Assembly: GCA_038380795.1 (NCBI GenBank)
Contig: CM076268.1
Coordinates: forward strand, 26,669,501-26,733,500
Direction of reading: 5' to 3'
Origin: Pyrocephalus nanus
Lineage: Eukaryota; Chordata; Aves; Passeriformes; Tyrannidae
DNA length: 64,000 bases
Shown here: positions 13,999-27,800 of the stretch, piece after piece
How the letters are laid out: every line of letters begins with the position of its first letter
Position numbering within the stretch: position 1 is the first letter of the stretch
Position numbers and translations under genes: made by a program
Notes under the pieces: model-generated
The model's database searches: none
Told to the model about the DNA's origin: nothing
Seen by the model: the letters and a program-made list of their open reading frames with translations, nothing else

Positions 13999-15631
13999 AA
14001 GGTCAAACAACTACTTTTTGTTGTAGTTTCATATTAATTGTGCCAGAAGCCACTGTCACTGCTGTGACCACTGCTGGAGTGGTCCAGACGGGAGTTTGGC
14101 TGAATCTCCTGTTCAGAGGTGATCCTATTTGAGCAAAGAAGGCACTTTTAAAAAGCTTTTCTTCCAGAATAGGCTGCAGTTTCTTCTGCAGCCCAGCCCC
14201 TGAACTGTGGGCTACTTTGTGGGGAGGTTTTTTGTACGCCTGTGGGATGGCAGAAATGTAGTTTTGTGTTTGTGGAGATAGGATTATCTGTAATAGATGT
14301 GTTTGAAGATCACATTTTATATTTACCATTTTGAAGGCTCTCCATAAAACTAGGGGAAAAATTAAGATGGAGAAGGCAGGAAAACTATGGTACTTATATT
14401 CATACCTTTCTAAATGGACTTGGGCTGAATAGAGGGATTTTTCTTTTTGTCTTCTTTCCATTCCCTTCGTAGTCCTGTAGTGTATCAGTAAATGAGGCCA
14501 AGGAGCTGTCATGATACAGAGATTTATTCAAGATGCTTTTTCCCCCCACTGAATATCTAACTAAACTTTCATCTAGTGGAATACAATTTTCGGTAGTGCT
14601 AACCTAGAGAAATTTTGCCTTCTCTAGTTAAATTGAAACAAGTCGAGAATATTAACTGCTATCAACAGTGTTTTATAAACATTGCTTGAATATAGCTTAG
14701 ATCATAGCAAATAAACCCAGAGAATATTCTGTCTATGACAAACATTGGATCTTAAAACGTTTCATATCAATTAAGAGATTTAAGATCAGTAACTAATGTG
14801 CTGAAGCCTTTAACATACCATGTTTATTGCTGGGATTGAAAATAATGAAGTAGCTCTTTGCTGTTTTTTCTAGTGCCTCTATCAAAGTGAACTTGTAGCT
14901 CTTGAAATACCAATGTCTCCAGAGGTACCCAAAGCTCCAGGGGGGGAGGGTGGTGTTGCATATTAGAGTTTTAAAATACTAGCTGAAGCACAGAATAATT
15001 TTTCAGTCTTTTTCATGTTGTTGCCTTTCCCCAGATAAAACTGAAATGAGATATTAAACTTGTTTACCAGCAATCCACCCCATAAATCTTATGCCAAGCA
15101 ACTGATATGTTCATAAACAAGCAAGCCAGAGTGCTTATATGGGTCCATATGCATGTATACATGTGCATGACTGAATTTTGATTAAAAACCAGGTGAATTA
15201 CAAGATTACCAAATTAATGATTTCAGTCTATCAAGCAGAAATCCTGCATATGACTGTCAAAAGTTATTACTAATGACACCTGCCTGGTTCCGTAAACAGT
15301 CAGACATAGATAGGAGCACCCACCAATGTTAATTTTCTCACTGCTGCAAAGAATTAATATATATTAACAACTCTGGCTTCTCTTCTAATGAAACTAAACA
15401 GTGTTTGTGCATGTATAGATTCCTATATACCAGAGTTATATGAGTGTAAAGCAATGAAGGATATCTGCAAAGTTAGACACCTCCAGTTCAGAAAGGGATT
15501 GGGAAGTGCACGCATGTCTGCCAACAAGCCCAGACAAAAGCAGCATGGAAACAGTGCAATTAAAAACTGAGTGGGTGGAGGAGATAAGTTCTTTTGTGTG
15601 TCTGCAGGAAAAAGTAAGGATGGTGGTATGG

Positions 15632-15692
15632 TGTTTTGTTATTGGTTTTGGTGTATTTTGTTGTTTTTGTGTGGTTTTTTTTTTTTTTTTTT
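15632..15692 (+). repeat. T/G tract ending in an 18-base T run
   Basis: A TTTTG/GTTTT-like stretch with two stray A leads into 18 T at 15675-15692. The run length is probably variable between individuals, as expected for a mononucleotide repeat. Confidence 0.85.
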
Positions 15693-16199
15693 AAATTCAC
15701 TGGTATGTCATAATTATGAACATGGTAAACTTAGATGTTTGCAATGACTGCATATGTAATTCTTCAGTCATAAAGAGGGGAAAGTTACTTCAGTAGTCCT
15801 CTGCAGTTCATGACCCTCGTCACTGTGGATTTTTCTCTTAAAACTTGGGAGACTGATTTCCTAGGAGAAAATCTTAATTTCCTGCATTTTGTGAAGTACT
15901 CTGCATAGCTCTGATGCTAGACAAATAATATCAAATATAGCTCCCAGCAATATGGAAAATATTAACATCTACAGTGTGAGACTAACTGTTCTTGGTTTTA
16001 GGGCAGATTCTGACCTGATTTGAGCTATACTCTGATTTTTGGATAGCTCAGAACGGTAAACTCTCAACCCTTGAAAGTTCTCCCTACGTAAAATGTGTCC
16101 CAGATATGAAAACTAAAAAAAATTGCAGATCTTCAGATTTCTTCCGGCATTTCAAGGAATGTTCAAAGTACACAGCCTTTGAAATAATCCCTGAATCTG

Positions 16200-16375
16200 A
16201 ATTGCTTCCTGATGTGCTCCCTGTGTATTCATCTGCCTAGTTCTGGGAAGAGATGGGAGGGTCCCACACCCTGCACGTTGTGCCCCCAGTGCTGAAGAGG
16301 GAGGGAAGGGAACAGTGAGGAGGTGGTTGCTGGAATTGTAAGCTGTGCTGGGGTGGATGGAGGGTGGGGCTTCGG
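16200..16375. other. GC- and purine-rich patch in AT-rich intron
   Basis: GGGAAGAGATGGGAGGG, a C-rich block with CACCCTGCACG, and GAAGAGGGAGGGAAGGGAAC are followed by GGGGTGGATGGAGGGTGGGG. The patch is clearly richer in G than its surroundings. It could be a regulatory element or an old, unrecognised repeat; no gene is visible. Confidence 0.35.
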
Positions 16376-17631
16376 TTCTTAATTACAGTTCATTAAAAAT
16401 TAAGCATCACCCTGAGAGAGAAAGAGATGTGAAGCACTGAGTCCTTCCTGACTACTAAAATAGGGCAGCAAAAACTTGCCTACCAAAGCAAATCTTTGTA
16501 GGAGTGAAGTTCAGGTTTTTTTCAAGATGTCATGAACATGGCTGCAGCTGTTAAAAGGCTGAATTTCAGCCTGAGTTTTATAAATGGGCAATCTTTCAGC
16601 CATTTGCCTTGTTGTTTGCTCTTCTCAGACATCGCACATCTTTTTGATGATGCCGTGATGAAATGTGAGCCTGGGAAAATCACCAGAATTCCTTACATTG
16701 CATTGCTGCAGGTTCTGAACTGAGATGTGATGTATGAATTGAGGCTTCTCAGACTCGTGGCCTCATGATGCATGTGCACTTGTGTTGGCATGGAAAAATA
16801 CAGCATCAGTGATCTATTTATTTTCTGGAACAATCACTAACAGCCCTAATTGGCTGTGTTATAGTAATTATGGATACAAAGATTTTTAACATGTTTCTTG
16901 GGACATCCCAAATAGTAGCACTATTCAGGTATTGATCTGAGTACCCATGGTGTATGCAATGGATCTGTGGGCTTTTCTGACACCAGCTGAGACTTTTTCC
17001 AGCCATAGAGAGTGTCTGAAAATCCCGATTTTCTTCCATACTCTATATTGGTGGTTCTGTGAATTTTTCATTTGTAATAGTTCAAGTGTGATCTACATCT
17101 TGGTACTCAGAAGCCACTTTCTGATTTGAACTTTGATATACCAGTAAAATGTGCAGAGATTTTCAGTAATATCCATATTTCATGTGTACTCTTAGATAAG
17201 TGTGCCACCCTTATGATGAAGTGTATGGCAGAGTGTACCGCTCCCTTTATTTGATGCTGAATTCCTGCAGATCATCTGAATCGACAAGATGTGCAGAAAT
17301 GATGTGCTCTGTGTCTTGCTTTGCTATCAAGTTGCCACCTCAAACAAACTCTGCATGCAGTGCCTGTGCAAGTGGGAAGTTGGGTAATAAAGACTCAAGA
17401 TGTTCATTCTCTCTTTGAAGATCTTGTCATCTAGTGGGAAGAGAATTAGCTAGCAGAAACTATCATCTTGCATGTTTGACATTACTAAGGCATAAGAAAA
17501 TACATAAATCTTCTGAATAACCATGAAGCATACTCAACTGGAGAAAATAGCAAGAAAATAGAGTAGCTGGCAAATGGAGAGATACAAGCTGCCAAAAGGG
17601 ATGTGAAACATTAATTCCACCATCTCAGGAC

Positions 17632-17687
17632 TGTTTTTTGTTGTTGTTTTTTTTTTTTTTTTTTTTGTGTGTGGGGGGGGGTTTTTT
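17632..17687 (+). repeat. T20 - (GT)n - G9 - T6 compound tract
   Basis: A T/G leader is followed by 20 T (17647-17666), a short GT repeat, nine G (17673-17681) and six T. Such compound homopolymers are prone to slippage and to assembly or sequencing error. Confidence 0.9.
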
Positions 17688-18522
17688 AATTGTATTTATT
17701 TTTAGAGCCACCAGATGCCAGCCTTATTGCTCATGCAAACTAGATTGTCTGAAAATTATTCTAGCTTGTTCTAGCTTACTCCAGCTTCCAGTGCCCCACA
17801 GAGGCTGTTGCGACAAAAAATGAGATCAGCTTGGAAGAGAGAAATTCTGACTCTCCTTCCCTTAGACATGGATATATCTCTGTCTTATACATGCCGGTGA
17901 CTGTTCAAGGGGCCTGGCATGGGATCTGTTTAAACAACTTCTGCACTAAAGAAGCATTTCCCTATGCAAAAGATGTCTCATTCAGCCCAATGTTCTATTG
18001 AAGCCAAAGATTTTCACTTGCCTACATGTTAGAGAACTTCTGAATGTATACTTTCCCCTGCCCTCAAGTTTTCCATGCTTTTGCTTGGGTTTTAATTAGG
18101 TCCAAGCCATCACACATTTTCTGCTGCTTCTGAGATCATTCAGTCTAAATTTACTGTTGGCAAAAAGAAACTGAAAAATGAGGCGATACAAAAATAACTC
18201 CTTAGAAAATGAAAAAAAAAAAATTCAGTGAAATCCCAGATTCCAAATGAACTAACTACCTTGTAATATCACTCTGAAAGAGTACTTCCAAGTCAGGCTT
18301 AGGTGTTTGGTTAGAAAATGGGGACTTTTCCCTTTTTAATGAGTAATGTTGATAACCTTGTTTTAAGATAGGTCTAATTGAACAGAAAGCAGTGGCACAC
18401 TTATACCCTAGTTTAAAGCAGATTAAGTGGAAGTTTCAACTGACTTGTAAACCTATATTTGTGTATAGATTTAAATGGATAAAATATGTAAATAAATACT
18501 GGTATATATTTATATAGATTGG

Positions 18523-18564
18523 ATATATAGTTAGGACATATAGGTATGTATCCTAACTATATAT
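18523..18564. repeat. Perfect 14-bp inverted repeat (hairpin)
   Basis: ATATATAGTTAGGA at 18523-18536 is exactly complementary to TCCTAACTATATAT at 18551-18564, with a 14-base spacer that can itself pair in part. It sits in an AT-rich patch (about 18440-18570) rich in TATA and TAAATA words. No flanking coding sequence suggests a function. Confidence 0.8.
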
Positions 18565-21180
18565 ACCTGCTATTTACAGACAAATTTACTGCACTATTTA
18601 TTTAGTTATACCTCTTTAGCCTTGAGGTCATCCAAGTTACATCTCTGCTATGTAAAAAAAGGTAGGCTTACATATAGATACTAGATGGGGTTTTGTAATT
18701 CTCAATGTTTCTTTCCCAAACAGACCTGCCAGCTGTTCGTTTGAGCATGGTTTTTTTGGACATCCTGAATTTCCAGCATTTTTGTTTGTTAGTTGTCTTT
18801 CTCACTTTCCTTCCCCTGCATCGTATTTTATGTTACTTTTAATGCCTGCTACCCTTTGTCATATACATATATTTGGAGAAATTTTACTTTAGCACCTGAT
18901 TGATTTATTTATTCTTCCTTATATCACTCAGTCTCTCATTCCACATCCTTTCCTGGTATCCTTGGTCAGAACTTGCACAAATAAAACAATATTTTCTCTG
19001 GGAAGATTTACATAGGAGTAAGTAGGGCTGATAATTTGCAAAGGAAATTATCTTCAAGTTTTCTGGGGAATGGCTAAGAAGCAAATACATCTTGATTAGG
19101 GCAGACACTTGTGTCATGTCTCTCCCAGTTAAGCACTAAACTTGAACTTGTATGAGTCAGGTGAAATATTGCTGTAAAGAACCACTGTTTGAATCCACTT
19201 CCCCCATAACTTAAAACCTTAAATACTTGGGCATGTATGTACATGCAACCTGCGCAACATTACATCAGAATAATTAAAAAAAACAACATGACTGGGGAAA
19301 CAAAGTCAAAAGTTAACCATTCATTGGAAGAGGGGGGAGAAAAATGCTGTAATGATTAAATATCTCTGCCTGGACTTCTTTCCACAAAGCCAAAATGAGG
19401 TGCTGTTAGAAGAATTGATTAGTGGTAGCATTCATCTCCTGTCAACTTGTGACAGTGATTATTGAAGCATTTTTAAACCAGCTTATTTGATTTATCAGCT
19501 GATTTATTTTTTTTTCTTGGCCTTTTCCAACCTTCCAAGAGTAGCACTTGTGCTCTCCAGAGGGGATATTACTAGGATTTTTGCTGGTGCCGCCAAAGAT
19601 CTTCTGGCACAAAATTCCTATCTGAGTCAGCTTTGTAACATGACAAATTCAGAGACAGCTGCAGCAATGATACATTAGCTTCCTATTGGGCAGCTTCTGA
19701 ATAGACAATAAATCTCCTACTAGTTATAAAATGTCATTAAAAATAACCTAACACAATAATGATTGTGAAATATTGTGCTTATTTTTCTGATTAGCAGGTT
19801 GAAAGATGTATAAGTGGTATAAGTTGTAACAGTTATTCAGTTGTGACTACATATGTTATATATATAAGCTTTAAAGAATTAGAAGCCATCAGAAGAGGAT
19901 AATGCAGTTTTTCTGTTATCTTTTCTTACAACAATTGTTAATGGCTCATATTGTATTCTCAAATTTCAGTGAGCACAGCTGTTGCTTCTATATATGTTTT
20001 TCTCTAAAGCAGTGGCACTAGAACGGTGTGTATGGTGCATTTTCTGATTGAGAGATTTTATTATGGAATTAGGCTACCATTGCAGGTGCTCAGTGTTGCA
20101 TTTCCAGAACTGGACTTCTGTTGTTGTTGCTGTTTTGCAGTTCTGTTAGGATTTTTAATGCTGCAGTTTGTAAGTTAAACTACTAGTTTAATTGGCTTTT
20201 TCTTTACTGTACTAATATCTTCAGTCAACCAGAGCCTACAGTCCTACTTTTTATGTCTAATTATGTTCCATTTCTGTGCCCCAGCCTACATTTAATTTGC
20301 ACAGAAGTGGAAATGAAGTTGTCAGTGACATCTCGCAGTGACTCTCCTCCCCCTTACTTTAGCTATATCAGATGCCAACACTGCTGATTTGTTGAACCTC
20401 AAGCTGTTTTGTTTAGCAGTGCAAAGCTGACTGCTTTGCGACCATCAGACTGGTACAGTGAGACACAAAGTGCTTGTGATATTGTCCAAATTGCTCACTG
20501 GTAAAGGTAGGAGATATTTCAGTTTCAATTATATACTGAATTAATCCGAATAATAAAACAAGGATGCAACTTCGGTATGGGAAATTTCATGTTCTGTGCT
20601 GGCTAACACTGATAGATAACCTGGGTTAACATGTGTTAGATTCAGGAATGTAGGAAAGCTAAAGAATACTTCTGTTTTCTATTTGAAGGCAAGTTTCTTG
20701 CAAAGACAGTTTCATTGAAAGATGACTGCTAAAATTGTACTTAGTCTGTATTATCTAAACCCATTGATTGCAGAGTGGAAAGAACTGAAGGATGAGACTG
20801 CATCCTAATGCTTCTTGGAGCAAGAAAAGAAGCTGCTACAGATGTTTCGTTCTTTTCTTTTCCTAATGTGAAATAGGGGGAAATTATGCATATCATAAAA
20901 ATATTGCAACAGTGCAAATTTGTTGATGCTATTTTAACATCGACTTTACCCTTTTTGACATGCAAGTAGTGGTGGCTTTGTTGTGTCATGCTGTTTTCAT
21001 TGTAGCTTAAAGTGTGAAAAAAGATTGCGGTTTGTGTCGCACTGGAATTTATGCTGCTAGAAGCCCACCCTGCAGACCTCACGTTTTCTGAGTTTGTATT
21101 GTACAGGAGGGGAAAACTGACCATGTAATTTATTTCCCCCCCAATAACACTGCTTATTCAGGTACACAAAATTGGAGGGG

Positions 21181-21222
21181 TGTTGGGTTATTTTGATTTG
21201 GTTGTTTTTGTTTTGTTTTTGT
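21181..21222 (+). repeat. T/G-rich tract
   Basis: About 40 bases of TTTTG and GTTTT units with few A. It is followed within 20 bases by a short A run and AT-rich sequence. Confidence 0.75.
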
Positions 21223-24200
21223 AAGCTTTAATAAAAAAAAAATATACTATTTTTCCTTAAAAATTAAAAAGGAGGGAGGCAAGGCATAAAACCTACAGAA
21301 TTGATGTAGTCATAAATGAGCAGAAAACTAACCTGAATGTTCTTGAGAACTTGAAAATTCTAGTTAGTCTTAGTTCTCAGGGACATTTTTTATTCAAGAT
21401 CTTCACTGGAGTTCAGTAATTGCTGGAATGTTTTTAATCACAGCTTTCACAACTATTTTGTTGAAGGGTACACTGCAAAGGTTGATTCAGTTATGTAAAA
21501 CCAAAAAATCATAACCTGTACCAAAACAAGCGGATATTACACCGTAGAAACAGGAGCAAGAGTATATTTATTGCATAGCCTATGCTTGCCTGCAGTAATA
21601 CTTCAGTTGCTCAAAACTGCTTAAGGATGAAAAATACGATGCCCAGAAATATTTATAACTCCCAAATGCCCTGGCAGCTAGAATTGCTGGTGAGATGCAA
21701 TGCTACCAGCAACTCAGGGTCCCGTTGTCTTATACCACGAGTGCCTGGAAGGGAAATAGCTCATGATAATCAGATCTGCGTGGCAGTCGGTGCTGGTTTT
21801 GGCTGGGTGTTTGTCTGCAATCTGTAATACAGCTCTGTGTATGCAATGAGGAAGGAGTGATGAGAAAAGGAATAGATGGTAGGGTGTTATATTTTTTTGT
21901 AAGCCACTGAATAAATGCAGACAATAAGGCTTGAGTGCTCCGTGTGCTTCTGGTGCTGAGATCTCAGAAGGATTTAGGACTTGAAACCGACGTAGAAAAG
22001 AGTGGCAATGATAACTTACTCATTTACTAGCTTGTCACTGTTGAAAGATTGATTTATACGTCCTCTCTTGATGTTTGTGGCAGGATCTAGCCTCTGTAGA
22101 GATTACTTAATGTGGTTGGCAGCTAAGTTAGATTTCCTTTTGGTAGCTAGCTTTTCTATTAATTAAGTTTCTGGTACTTTGTCATCTTCTCAGGAGCATT
22201 ATATAAAAGAGCTGTGTGCATGTTTCTCTTGCCTGCCAGTCAGCCATGCTCTAAACTACCTGCACTGTAGGAAGAAAATATAAATTAACTTTTAATATAA
22301 CATTAAAATTAATGAATTAAATGCACTGCAATGGGAAATGCAGATTTTAACTAATAATTACGTCTCATGAGACTTGATTATCAAGCACTGATAACATGAG
22401 ACCTGTGATACTTCACTTGGGGTGACTATGCTGACAGTTGATAGAACTGCAGAGCACAGTGGATGTAGGAGCATTTGTGTGCTTCCAAATGCAACTTTAC
22501 AGAGTGCTGTGACTTGTGGAAACTGAAGTGAAAAACAGGAGCCCCAACAGAATCTTGTTTGTAGTGGCCATGGTCCCAAGAGAGATTTCAGAGTGCATTA
22601 TACTGTCTCTGCAAAAGTATCCTTCCTTATAGCTGCAAACTCCATGTCTTCTCTTCCCTTCGCTCCTTTGTTCACAGTTAGCAAGACTAACTATGTTGGT
22701 TTATTGCTCTAACGCTGTGTACTCATTAATAATAAGCAGCCAAGCCAAGAAGTTTTAAGTATTTTAAGTTCATTTTGTACCAACATAATAGTCTCTGTTG
22801 CAGAGAATTTAGAAGAAAAATCTGTTTCAGTTATTAAGCAATGACTTAGGTTTGTATCACGGATATTGAACTCTTAATTTGTGTTAAGTTGAAGACCAGA
22901 GGGGGGGGTGCAACTAAGTGTGATTTGAATGGGAGTCAAAGGCCAAAGTTTAATGAAATAGAAAAAGATAATGTTTATATTATTATATGAAATATTGCAG
23001 AATATTTGTATAGATGTGATATTAGATATACCTTTGGCATCTCTAGTCAAACTTAGCCCTGAGTTGGGTTTTGTTGACTGAAGTGTAGTTTTGGGAGCTG
23101 TAGTAGCCCACATGAGAACCTCTTTATCTGGCTCTTTCTTACCACGGTTCACTGACTCTTTGCTATGTTGGAACAATGTGGGTTTAGATTAAAAAGCTGT
23201 ATGTGATTTACCTAATTACTTGCGTTAGAAAATGCTGGCTAATAAGGCTGAGCAGTTTGTTGTGTGCTGATAGTAAGGTCAAGGGGATTTGCAGCATGTG
23301 AACTTCTCACAATTCCATATCGGAAACAGATGGAAAAGTGTTCTCACCTGTGAAAGAGAACAAGAGAAATCTTGTAAAGTAATCCATACACGAGAACACA
23401 GGAGCACAGGATGAGGCAACTGTAGCAAATATACTTTACCTTCTCATGCCTATGTCCTTTCTGTTCTGGAAGACTGAATTAAAAGAATCCAAGTGAGGAA
23501 ATGAAATTAGGGAAAAAAAAATATGATGTTGCATGTGTAGGTTTCTTAATGAAAGAAAATGTTAAGAGTAAGGTTCATGCTTCATAGCCTGACTTTGCAT
23601 GTCCACATGACAAGGATGTCAAAATTATAGATGCAGTAGTGAATTTTAGATTACATATCTTGGAAATATGCACAAGCTTAAAGTTAAAATTGCATTTCTT
23701 ACTTCCTATGTTTTTATTCAATGCATTGCTTGACCTATTTCAGTTCCTTGGAGAAAGAGCATCACACTGACAATCAACCAACCTACTCATAGCTTTTTAA
23801 TAATTAGTATTTTTACATGAAAATGTTTAGTGTTTCCCCATAAAACTAGTATAATTCTTGTATTTGATGAGATGTCTTTTAGCCTACAGTAATTTGACAG
23901 TGACTGTAAGAAGTGATTTATTAAATGTTGAAAACACGGTGCTGAATGATTTCTGTACAACTTTAAGAAAGTGGTAAATCATCCAGAAGAACTATAAACC
24001 ATAGAACATAGACCAGCCCAGGTAACCTCAGTTTTGGCAGCACTCAGTGACCAGGTTCCCTGCCCTGTGTAGCCATAGGCCTGGGTTTTCCCTGTGCTAC
24101 TGCTGACTATAAAAAAACTATGAAATCACACAATACTCTGTTACCAGAACTTTCTTATATCATAGTGTATATAAAGATATGTAAATAGAGATTGTTACAG

Positions 24201-24494
24201 ATCTGCTGGTTGAAAAAGTGTTGATGTTCAGTGACAACACTTCCCAGGTACCATTAGTGTGAGGCTTTCATTATCAATTTAGCATTTCTTTCTTTAGCAG
24301 TAGCTGGGGAAGCTAAAGCCCCTTTATGAACTAAACAGCAATATTTACCTTCAAGATCTAGGGTATCTATCATTACTCTCCTCTGATCCTTGCATCTAAA
24401 CTCCCACTCCCACACAGTGCTTCACAGGCAGAAGGAGAAAGAAGATAGCTGTGATCTAAGAAAGAAAAAGATTAGGAGGACTGTTAATTGATTA

Positions 24495-24524
24495 TTTGTT
24501 TGGTTGGTTGTTTTGCTTTTTTTT
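24495..24524 (+). repeat. T/G tract with T run
   Basis: TTTGTTTGGTTGGTTG leads into TTTTGC and eight T. It resembles the tract at 6013 in unit type. Confidence 0.75.
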
Positions 24525-24817
24525 ACTACATGCAAAAATAATTGTAACACCACTTACGTTGTAGAAATATTGAGTTATTTGGGTCATTGCACCTCTTGTG
24601 TTTTCTTATATTCCTTCTTGATTTGATTCATTAGATTTTGGTAAGCTGGATTATTTTTTTGTTTCAGAGCATTGCTGATCGCAGACATCACAGATGTGTG
24701 CGATACTTGCTTTCTTCTAGCATCTGTTAAGCTATCAGAATTGTTCTGGTTTTGGGTGTGTACCCTGTCCCCTGTCCCCTCCCAACCCCCAAAATTTTGC
24801 TAGCATCTCTGGAAGTC

Positions 24818-24841
24818 TTTTTTTTTTTTTTTTTTTTTTTT
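24818..24841 (+). repeat. 24-base T run
   Basis: This is the longest homopolymer in the window. The sequence just upstream is C-rich with repeated CCTGTCCC words (about 24763-24790), so the region is a compound pyrimidine-rich patch. Confidence 0.95.
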
Positions 24842-27800
24842 AAATAGGTTTTTTTGTGCTGAGAAGTATCTTCATTTAACAGTATTTCAGTTTCTCCACC
24901 TATTGGAAACTATTCTCTAGAGCTGTTTTCACATTCCCAAAAAGCTGCCCCTTTTTGGTGCAATAGCTCCATCCAATCTCAAGGATTTCGGTGTCTCCAG
25001 AGAAGTCAGTATGCTGAGATGGGACTGCTAGGGGTCAGAGGAAAGAGAAACCTCGGTGTAGGGGATGGATCTTCTTTTGGCTCAGTTGTGAGTGTGCTGC
25101 TTTTTCACTGAATTCCACCATTAATTTCTTTCAGATCAATTAATAAGTCCTACTGAAGCCCAGCTGAATACAGGTCTGATTGGCAAAAGCACTCTGCACC
25201 TAGAGTGCCCATCAGAACTGTCACCACTCAATTTTCAATATAACTCTTCACTTTGAATGCTAAAACCTTTTAGAGTTTTAGTCACTGCTGTTTCTTTGGC
25301 TCCTAGACATTGAACTTTTGAAATACCCTGGGCCTTTTGTGTCCCACAGGGCTCTCTCCTGAGTCATCTCCCATTTGTTAAGCTTTCACTGGTTTCAGTT
25401 GGAGCTGCACAGGAGAATGCAGCCTCTGATGTGCAATTCGGACGAATTTCAGTGGTGTTCAGGGTTCAGTATTTGAGTTCTGACAGATAGGATCAGATAA
25501 TACATTTCAAAGTGATGCCAGCATTATTTCCTTTTCTCCTTTTGAATTCCTCTTGCAAGGTACCATTAGGTGGGCCTATTCTTGTACGTTGTTTTTGCTT
25601 GGTTTGATTTTTTTGCAGTCATGAAAGCAAAGGTATACTTTTATTTGGAAGAGTTTTGCAGCAAGCAAGAAGTTCTCTAATAGCATGTGATATTTTTCTA
25701 ATAATGCACTAGTAACTTGAAAATCCTTTATTGTGTTTTTCAAGATATGTATTAATACTTGTTACTTGTGGTTTCAAACTGTGAAAATGTTTAGAAAATA
25801 TGAACAACATTTGTTTCTGGAAAAAGGTAACAATTAATTTAGGAGCTACTGACAAGGGAGCATGTGCTGATTTTTTGAGAGATGACTGTCTTTAATTTCT
25901 TCTTCTGGAGCTTGAGCTGTTGTTTCTGTGCAGTTGTGCATGTGATGCTGTGTCCTGGTGATATGGGGAGGAAAGCAGTCTGTTTAAAGATGTGCTTGTT
26001 TGTACTGATAGAGGAATGTTTCATAGCAATGGGCTGGTTGAGTTAGTACCACATGAGCTTTCTTATATAATCCTCTGAATTAAATACAAAAGAAAAACAG
26101 TTGTGCCATCTCTCAGTGATAGTTTCAGCTACCTCCACAATCTGAGTGTGAAGACAACTAGTGTAAATGACACTGTTTTGTTGCATCTGCGGCTTTATCA
26201 GTTTGTTGCTAAATTATACTGATTTGTTCATTTGAATCTGAGGGATAATAGAAAAGCTCCAACAAGTCTCATATCTATAGCACAATTTTGCTTTATATCA
26301 CAATGCAATCAAAGCCTTTGAAGTTTTATTAGATTAAATAAAATTTTCTCTGGCACAAAATGGCTGAGGGGCAGCTTCTTGAATATTCTGTATTCAGAAC
26401 TCTATTGCTAGTTTATACAAAACTGTCTCTGTTAATGCAATAAAATATTTTTCATACTTTTCATTAAGCTTTTGGCTCTAATCATAGATAAATGTATGCA
26501 AAAATTCAAGTAAGTTTAGAACAAGAAACCTATCATTATTTAAAAACCCTGAAGTTTTATTTTTTTTTTTAATTCTCATAATTTATTACTCGATTTTTTA
26601 AATTTAATTATTCCAGCAGTCTCCCATGGCTAAGGTCAACTGCTGTTCAATTAGCGCAGCCAAAGCAAGATCTCTGCTTTGCCATTAAAAATGCCTGTGT
26701 CTGGAATGTTCATTTAACAAATATCAGACACTTAAGAAAGAGTTTCCATCACCTAAGACTAAATCATAACCTAAATGTTCACTTTCAAGTTTTTGTTTTC
26801 CCCTCCTTCTCCCTTAACGAGTATCATGCTACGACTTGGTATCTTCTCCCCCTACCCACCTTTTGTTTACTTTTAAGAGGACAGAAATAAACATTTTAGG
26901 TTGTACGTTTTTCAAGGTTCACTGTATTGTGAGTAAATATGCAATCTATAAACTATTCTTTGTGGAAGTTTAATTTTTTTACAAGACCCCTTCTAGTAGG
27001 GCTACCACATAATTCTGAAATACCAGGAGAGGAGCAGTAAGTGACTATAAGAACTGCAGGGAACCCTGGTTATACCGAGTCATTGTAAATATTTAGCCAT
27101 TGACCTCACTGAACACACAACTGAGTTCTCTGTATTATTAACTGACCTTTTCTGTTGCCTTTATACAATGCAGTAGTAATGAAGGAATACACTATAAAAA
27201 AATCTTGAGATTTTTTGAGAAGATATTTTTTTTAGTGACTGGATTTGCATTGTCAGAGGAAGTTGAGTTGTTTGTAACTGGCTTACTTTATTTACAGTGC
27301 ATTTAAAAATGGATCAGGGTTTTAAAATAAGCATCTTGCTTTTTTGGTGCCTCAATAAGCAAAGGTTCTCTGAGAAATGCTGCATTATAAATGGATAAAA
27401 AAATTAAGGAAAAGTGAGTTTGCATGTCAATACTGAATCTATAAAGCTGGTGATACCCAAAGCTAGTCGTAATATGCAGTATTTTTAAAAAGTCTTTGAG
27501 TGTTCAAGCTCTGGCATTAAACTAAACGTGGTGTCTTCATATTCCTCTGTAGCAGTGCACCACATATTTGCCATGCTGCTGTTAATAAGTGAACGTTCCT
27601 GTGTAGTTACAGAAATTGGATGCCTGTCCACTACTGACTTCAGAGAAGTTAAGCAGGGTCTTTTTGTCTCTTGTATTTCCTGGATCATTTTTCCTCACTT
27701 TTCCTGTAGCACCTAATGCTATCTGTCTGGAAAAAATGTTTACAGTGAGGTCCATGTAGTGTGAGTATCATTTAAAGGTGTTTTGTGTGAGATATAACCA

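Noticed and set aside
20741..21124. 127-codon minus-strand open frame
   Set aside because: No recognisable domain, no splice or promoter context, and a peptide of ordinary mixed composition; close to what chance can give in 64 kb.
24001..24090. CCATAGAACATAGACCAGCC, resembling the reverse complement of a CR1 end
   Set aside because: Only the ATAGAA words match; the expected TTGGAAGGGACC block is missing, so a CR1 call is not supported.
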